Positions 58,749 to 64,000 of a stretch of 64,000 nt of DNA are shown piece after piece. The stretch is from the NCBI RefSeq assembly GCF_014859525.1, contig NZ_JACUUB010000008.1:1-64000 (forward strand). Direction: 5' to 3'. The translations under genes and the position numbers were made by a program. Below the pieces are notes generated by a model, which saw only the letters and a program-made list of their open reading frames with translations, ran no database searches and had not been told where the DNA came from. Each line of letters starts with the position of its first letter. The first letter of the stretch is position 1. Origin of the DNA: Marinobacter sp. GTDB taxonomy: Bacteria > Pseudomonadota > Gammaproteobacteria > Pseudomonadales > Oleiphilaceae.

Positions 58749-61700
58749 ATGATTAGCGCCTGGCTGCTGATATTCATATCTATTAGCTACATTTCCTTGC
58801 TGTTCGTGATCGCCTGGGCCGGCGACCGACACCCGGGGCTTTACCGTCGCAGACTGGCGCGAACTCATATCTATGCTTTGTCATTGGCCGTCTATTTTAC
58901 CTCCTGGACATTCTACGGGGCGGTCGGCCGGGCATCCCAGGAAGGCTTTGCCTTCTTGCCTATTTATCTTGGTCCGTTGCTGGTTTTCCTGTTCTTTGCG
59001 CCTCTGCTGCGCCGGATCATTCACATCAGCAAGCGCAACAACAGCACATCGATTGCCGACTTTATTGCGTCCCGCTATGGCAAATCCCAACTGCTGGCGG
59101 CCATGGTGGCAATTTTTGCACTCATTGGCAGCGTTCCTTACCTCGCACTTCAACTGAAAGCCATCGCCCTGGGCTTCAACGTCTTAACAGCAACCGGAGA
59201 CGGCTACCAGGAACTAAGCAGTGCCGCCTGGAATGACTCCGCCTGGTACATCACTCTTGCTCTTGCCATTTTTACGGTGCTGTTTGGCACCCGTCACCTG
59301 GAGTCCACTGAACATCACCGGGGTATGATCCAGGCCGTAGCCTTTGAATCCCTGATCAAGCTGGTCGCGTTCGTCGCCGTTGGCCTGTTCGTCGGATATG
59401 GCCTCTACAATGGTTTTGGTGATCTTTTCACCAGAGCCAAAGAGGCAGATCTTCTCGGCACTCTGACCACTGACGCCCTGGAAACACCGGCGTTTCTCAC
59501 CCAAACCCTGGTAGCCATGCTCGCCATTGTCTGCCTACCCCGACAATTTCACGTAATGGTCGTTGAAAATGCCGACCACCGGGACTTCGAGATAGCCCGC
59601 TGGGCCATGCCCATCTATCTGGTGATCGCCAGTGCTTTTGTCTTGCCTATCGCTGCAGCCGGGCTGCTCAACGCCGAGTTAGCAGGTGGCGACCCTGACA
59701 TCATCATTCTGCAATTGCCTATCCAGGCTGGCCAACAATGGCTCGCGGTACTGGCCTTCCTTGGCGGTGGCTCCGCTGCTGCTGCCATGGTGATTGTCTG
59801 CTCGGTGGCTATTGCCACCATGGTCAGCAACGAGATCATCATGCCGGGTCTGCTCCGTTACTTCCGACCGGGCATGAATCGACGAGCAGACCTGAGTTTT
59901 CTGCTACTAACCATTCGGCGTGTTGCCATTTTTGTGGTTCTGTTTACTTCCTACGGCTTTTATCGAATGGCCGGGGCGGATTACAGCTTAACGGCCTTTG
60001 GTTTGCTTTCGTTTGCCGCAGCAGCACAATTCGGGCCTGCTCTGGTCGGCGGCATTCTCTGGCGGCGGGGTAACTTTCATGGTGCCGCCTGGGGCCTCGG
60101 CCTCGGTTTTCTCATGTGGTGTTACACCCTGCTACTGCCGGCGCTGGTATCAACCGGCTGGATATCAGACACCCTGATCGAACAGGGCTTGTTCGGCCTC
60201 AACTGGACCCGCCCTACAGCACTCTTTGGCTCTGAGCTGGATCAGATCAGCCATGGCATTCTCTGGAGCCTGGGGGTCAATACCCTCACCTATGTGTTGC
60301 TTTCTCTGGTCACTCGGCAGCGCATTCGAGAGAAAATCCAGATTGCGACTTTTTTCCATGAGGCCAACGCCAAGCCCGAGAATGCCCACCATCAGAGCTG
60401 GCAGGGCGAAATACTGACCTCAGACCTGCAGGCATTGGCAGATCGGTTCATGGGTGAAGAGCGCTCAGAAAGCATCTTCCGCAACTATGAGCGAAGAAAC
60501 GCCATACGGCTACACCCTCACCGGCCCGCATCCACGCATTTAATGAAGTACACAGAGCGTCAGCTTGCCTCGGTGATCGGTGCATCAACTGCTCGTGTAG
60601 TACTCGAATCCACCCTCACCGGGCGGGACATGCAAATTGAGGATGTCGTCAGCATCGTTGACGAAGCCTCACAGGCGATGACCTTCAGCCGCGAACTGCT
60701 GCAATCGGCGATCGAGAACATCAGCCTGGGCGTCTCGGTGGTCAATCATCAGCAACAATTAGTAGTCTGGAACCATCGCTACCTGGAGTTGTTTCACTAT
60801 CCAAAAGGGTATGTCCGGGTTGGCCGGCCGGTTGAAGACCTGATGCGCTACAACCTGACCAATGCCAATCTGTCGGCCAGACGCATCGACGACATCATTG
60901 AAAACCGCTGCGAAAGCATGCGTAATGGCAAGCCCATGTCTTACGAACGGCAACGGCCGGACGGCACCGTGGTCAGAGTTGATGGCAGCCCCATCCCGGG
61001 TGGCGGTTATGTCACCACGTTCCAGGACATCACTGCGATGCGCCGCACCGAACAGGCACTCAAAGAAACAAACATCTATCTGGAACAGCGGGTGCGAGAG
61101 CGTACCCAGGAACTGCAGGTCATTAACGAACAAATGCTGAAGGCCAAATCCGTTGCGGAGCAGGCAAACCAGAGTAAAACCCGCTTTCTCGCATCCGCAA
61201 GCCACGACCTTCTGCAGCCATTAAATGCCGCACGCCTGTTTACGTCTGCTCTGTCGGGCAAAGTGATAGCGGGTGATACCCGAGAGCTGGTCGAACACAT
61301 CGACAGCTCCCTCGGGGCGGCAGAAGAGATCATCAGCACACTGCTCGACATTTCTAAGCTCGACGCCGGCGCGCTCGAACCCGACATCGGCGTCTTTCCC
61401 GTCAACGACCTGCTGCGCCACCTCGCCACAGAGTTCTCGGCCATTGCCCAGGATCAAGATCTGGACCTACATGTGGTACCAAGTACGGCCTGGGTTCGCA
61501 CAGACGCCAAGTTACTGCGCAGAGTCGTGCAGAACTTTTTGTCAAATGCCATACGCTACACCGCGAGTGGCAAGATCCTCATGGGGTGTCGTCGTCTCAA
61601 TGGCTACTTACGCATTGAAGTCTGGGATACTGGCCCTGGCATGTCAGAAGAGCAGCTCAGCCATGTGTTTGAGGAGTTCCGCCGGTTTCAGCATGGGCGT

Positions 61701-62267
61701 GACAAGAAAGGGCTCGGACTTGGCCTAGCTATTGTTGATCGGATAAGCGGCATGCTGAATCATCCGGTGACGGTCCACTCCGTTCAGGGCAAAGGCAGTG
61801 TATTCGGTATCACAGTGCCCATTGTCCCGCCCGATCAAACCCGGATAGAGGCCACCAAGCCCGGAGCCAGTCCACGCCGGGTCGCCAGCCTTGGTGGTTT
61901 ACATGTCCTGTGTATCGACAATGATCCGGCCATACTTCATGGCATGGTGGCTTTGCTTGGCAACTGGCAATGCGATGTGACCGCTGCGGAAAGCCTGGAA
62001 GACGCACTCGAAAAAGTGGCAGACCGAACGCCAGAGATCATACTTGCTGACTATCAGCTGGATGATAATCGCAACGGCCTGGATGCCATGGATAGCATCA
62101 GAGATCAACTTGGCGATTCAATACCAGGCATCCTCATCACAGGATACATGGCACCGGAAGTACGCGAAGACGCGACTCATCGCGGCTACCAAGTCCTTTA
62201 CAAGCCGGTTAAACCGGCGGCTCTTCGAGCGCTCGTCAACAAACTACTCAAACAGAAACGCGCATGA
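58749..62267 (+). CDS. Hybrid sensor histidine kinase with N-terminal sodium/solute symporter-like domain, PAS, HisKA, HATPase and REC (CrbS/MxtR-like)
   Basis: SSS-like multi-TM region (ILQLPIQAGQQWLAVLAFLGGGSAAAAMVIV); FLASASHDLLQPLNAARLFTSAL H-box; GLGLGLAIVDRIS; C-terminal REC with LADYQLDDNRNG. Confidence 0.92.
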   Translation: MISAWLLIFISISYISLLFVIAWAGDRHPGLYRRRLARTHIYALSLAVYFTSWTFYGAVGRASQEGFAFLPIYLGPLLVFLFFAPLLRRIIHISKRNNSTSIADFIASRYGKSQLLAAMVAIFALIGSVPYLALQLKAIALGFNVLTATGDGYQELSSAAWNDSAWYITLALAIFTVLFGTRHLESTEHHRGMIQAVAFESLIKLVAFVAVGLFVGYGLYNGFGDLFTRAKEADLLGTLTTDALETPAFLTQTLVAMLAIVCLPRQFHVMVVENADHRDFEIARWAMPIYLVIASAFVLPIAAAGLLNAELAGGDPDIIILQLPIQAGQQWLAVLAFLGGGSAAAAMVIVCSVAIATMVSNEIIMPGLLRYFRPGMNRRADLSFLLLTIRRVAIFVVLFTSYGFYRMAGADYSLTAFGLLSFAAAAQFGPALVGGILWRRGNFHGAAWGLGLGFLMWCYTLLLPALVSTGWISDTLIEQGLFGLNWTRPTALFGSELDQISHGILWSLGVNTLTYVLLSLVTRQRIREKIQIATFFHEANAKPENAHHQSWQGEILTSDLQALADRFMGEERSESIFRNYERRNAIRLHPHRPASTHLMKYTERQLASVIGASTARVVLESTLTGRDMQIEDVVSIVDEASQAMTFSRELLQSAIENISLGVSVVNHQQQLVVWNHRYLELFHYPKGYVRVGRPVEDLMRYNLTNANLSARRIDDIIENRCESMRNGKPMSYERQRPDGTVVRVDGSPIPGGGYVTTFQDITAMRRTEQALKETNIYLEQRVRERTQELQVINEQMLKAKSVAEQANQSKTRFLASASHDLLQPLNAARLFTSALSGKVIAGDTRELVEHIDSSLGAAEEIISTLLDISKLDAGALEPDIGVFPVNDLLRHLATEFSAIAQDQDLDLHVVPSTAWVRTDAKLLRRVVQNFLSNAIRYTASGKILMGCRRLNGYLRIEVWDTGPGMSEEQLSHVFEEFRRFQHGRDKKGLGLGLAIVDRISGMLNHPVTVHSVQGKGSVFGITVPIVPPDQTRIEATKPGASPRRVASLGGLHVLCIDNDPAILHGMVALLGNWQCDVTAAESLEDALEKVADRTPEIILADYQLDDNRNGLDAMDSIRDQLGDSIPGILITGYMAPEVREDATHRGYQVLYKPVKPAALRALVNKLLKQKRA

Positions 62268-63910
62268 ACCAGCAGACCGACAAAAAAGACGCGATCAACC
62301 CGTTCGGTAAACTCACCTTTCTGGTTGTTGATGACTTCGAGAACTTTCGCCTGTCGATGCGACAAATGCTCAGGAGCTGTGGCGCCGATAAAATTGAGCT
62401 GGTCGCCCATGCTACACCGGCCATTCAGTACTGTACGTACAACCACGTTGATGTTGTGCTGTGCGACTACAATCTCGGCGAAGGCAAAAATGGCCAGCAT
62501 ATACTGGAAGAGCTGCGGCATAAAAAATTACTGAACCGGTCTTCATTGTTCCTTATGGTCACTGCCGAAACCTCAAAGGAAATGGTGATGGGCGCCAGGG
62601 AGTATCAGCCTGACGGGTATCTCACCAAGCCCCTGAATCGCGCGATGCTCGAAAAACGGCTTGGTGCGCTCATACAGCAACGAAACGCCTTACTCTCCAT
62701 CACTCGTGAGATTGACCGGGAGAACTACCCAGAAGCGATCTCACAATGCCTTCAGATGCTCCCCAGGCAGCCCCGATACAAGACCTGGTTGATGAAAACG
62801 CTCGGGGAGCTGTATTTTCTCGTCGGTGACCTCTCCCATGCACTGAAAGTCTATGAAGACGTGCTCGCACAGCGTGAATTGTCGTGGGCACGTCTGGGCC
62901 GCTGTAAGATTCTTCTGAAGAACCGGAACTTTGATCAGGCGGTTACCGGCTTGAAATCCCTGATTGAGAAACACCCAGATTATATGGAGGCCTATGATCT
63001 ATTGGCCGAAGGCCTGGAGAAGCAAGGCAAATTGATACCGGCTCAACAGATTCTGGAAAGAGCCGCCGAGCATTCTCCCAACGCCCTGCTTCGTCAGAAA
63101 CACTTGGCGGAGCTCGCTGGAGCAAATCAGGACATTGACACGGCCTCTCAAGCCTGGAGGCAAACCGTTTCCCTCGGCACCTATTCTATTCATGACAATG
63201 CGGACCACTATCTGGCGCTGGCTCAGAGCCTGTCAGACTTGAGCGAAGGGCACCCTGAAGAAGACGGTGCAGCGCAGGCTTCAGAAGCGCTGAGTGTACT
63301 GTCTCGGATGGAGAAGCGATTCACAGAAGATGAGAGTGTTCCGGTGAAAAGCCGAATTATTCAGTGCCGGGTACACGCCGGCCAGGGCAATCATCGCGAT
63401 GCAGAAAAGCTCTTAGGCAGTGTCCGGCAAGAGCTTGAAAAACTGGAGGAAATACCCTCAGACCTAGGCCTCGACTACGCCAAAACATTGTTCCGTATGA
63501 GTCACGACGATCAAGCCAAAGCGCTGTTATCGGATTTGGCAGGGCGATACAGCGATAACGCCGACGTTCTTCAAAAAATTGAGAACCTTCTCGATGAACC
63601 CGTCGGTTTCCGCCAGAAGATTGAAGCCCGAGGCCATAACCGCGACGGCATCACAGCCTTTGAGTCCGGCGATCTGGATGGCGCAATTGATGCGTTCAGC
63701 AGCGCCCTGGCAATCGTGCCGGATCACGCCGCTTTGAACCTCAACCTTGTTCAGGTATTACTGCGAAAGCACGATCAGGCACCAGCTGACCACTCATTAC
63801 TTTCGCGCTGTCAGGCGCACTTGCAACGACTAGACACGTTACCGGAACAGCATCGCCAATACCGGCGTTACCTTGCCCTGACCAGAAAAGTGAAAGGAAT
63901 GATCGAATGA
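62264..63910 (+). CDS. Response regulator receiver domain fused to tetratricopeptide repeats
   Basis: FLVVDDFENFRLSMRQML...VVLCDYNLGEGKNG...DGYLTKPL; followed by TPR-like helical repeats; overlaps upstream stop (ATGA). Confidence 0.9.
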   Translation: MNQQTDKKDAINPFGKLTFLVVDDFENFRLSMRQMLRSCGADKIELVAHATPAIQYCTYNHVDVVLCDYNLGEGKNGQHILEELRHKKLLNRSSLFLMVTAETSKEMVMGAREYQPDGYLTKPLNRAMLEKRLGALIQQRNALLSITREIDRENYPEAISQCLQMLPRQPRYKTWLMKTLGELYFLVGDLSHALKVYEDVLAQRELSWARLGRCKILLKNRNFDQAVTGLKSLIEKHPDYMEAYDLLAEGLEKQGKLIPAQQILERAAEHSPNALLRQKHLAELAGANQDIDTASQAWRQTVSLGTYSIHDNADHYLALAQSLSDLSEGHPEEDGAAQASEALSVLSRMEKRFTEDESVPVKSRIIQCRVHAGQGNHRDAEKLLGSVRQELEKLEEIPSDLGLDYAKTLFRMSHDDQAKALLSDLAGRYSDNADVLQKIENLLDEPVGFRQKIEARGHNRDGITAFESGDLDGAIDAFSSALAIVPDHAALNLNLVQVLLRKHDQAPADHSLLSRCQAHLQRLDTLPEQHRQYRRYLALTRKVKGMIE

Positions 63911-64000
63911 CCGACCACAATATCGATTTCTCCATGGTACTTGCCTCAGCCGTTCATGACATGAAGAATTCCCTGGGCATGCTCCTGAACACGGTTGACG
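63907..64000 (+). CDS. Start of a probable histidine kinase (partial at right edge)
   Basis: MTDHNIDFSMVLASAVHDMKNSLGMLLNTVD, with HDMKNSLG resembling a HisKA H-box; overlaps the REC-TPR stop. Confidence 0.6.
   Translation, partial: MTDHNIDFSMVLASAVHDMKNSLGMLLNTVD

Overview
This 64 kb window is mostly core gammaproteobacterial chromosome. Gene content and order suggest a Marinobacter-like organism, but that is inference because no marker search was run. I recognise about 60 protein-coding genes. From left to right they are: an MCP / ampE / ampD / DUF1631 / nadC block; yqcC-like, ParA-like, hda, a CDP-alcohol phosphatidyltransferase, DUF2066, purM-purN and DUF3108; avtA, DUF416, dcd, apbC and metG; rsxABCDGE-nth; a chalcone-isomerase-like protein, rpoS, nlpD, DUF368, pcm, surE, truD, ispF, ispD, ftsB, eno, kdsA, pyrG, tilS, accA and dnaE; TlpA-like, arsC-like, wrbA-like, DUF2069 and DUF3080; mtnC-mtnD-mtnB; a two-subunit molybdenum hydroxylase; and a sensory/transport block (CBS/NTase protein, exonuclease, DUF4212 + Na+/solute symporter, transporter-type hybrid histidine kinase, REC-TPR protein, start of another kinase). 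I see no tRNA, rRNA, CRISPR array, transposase or phage genes. The most interesting non-coding signal is a three-copy family of ~108-113 bp intergenic elements at 16374-16481, 33879-33986 and 35825-35937. Each has a conserved core carrying two mini-palindromes (AGGCCA..TGGCCT or GCCATGGATGGC, and CACATGGATGTG). Each core is enclosed by 27-28 bp near-perfect inverted arms whose sequence differs between copies while pairing is preserved. Other leads are an EF-hand-like loop in the symporter, a possible leader peptide ahead of the symporter operon, a triple-repeat mini-lipoprotein, a consensus -10 box inside a palindrome upstream of mtnB, and a FliA-type promoter for the MCP. All assignments come from reading the sequence and remembered family knowledge; no database search was performed.
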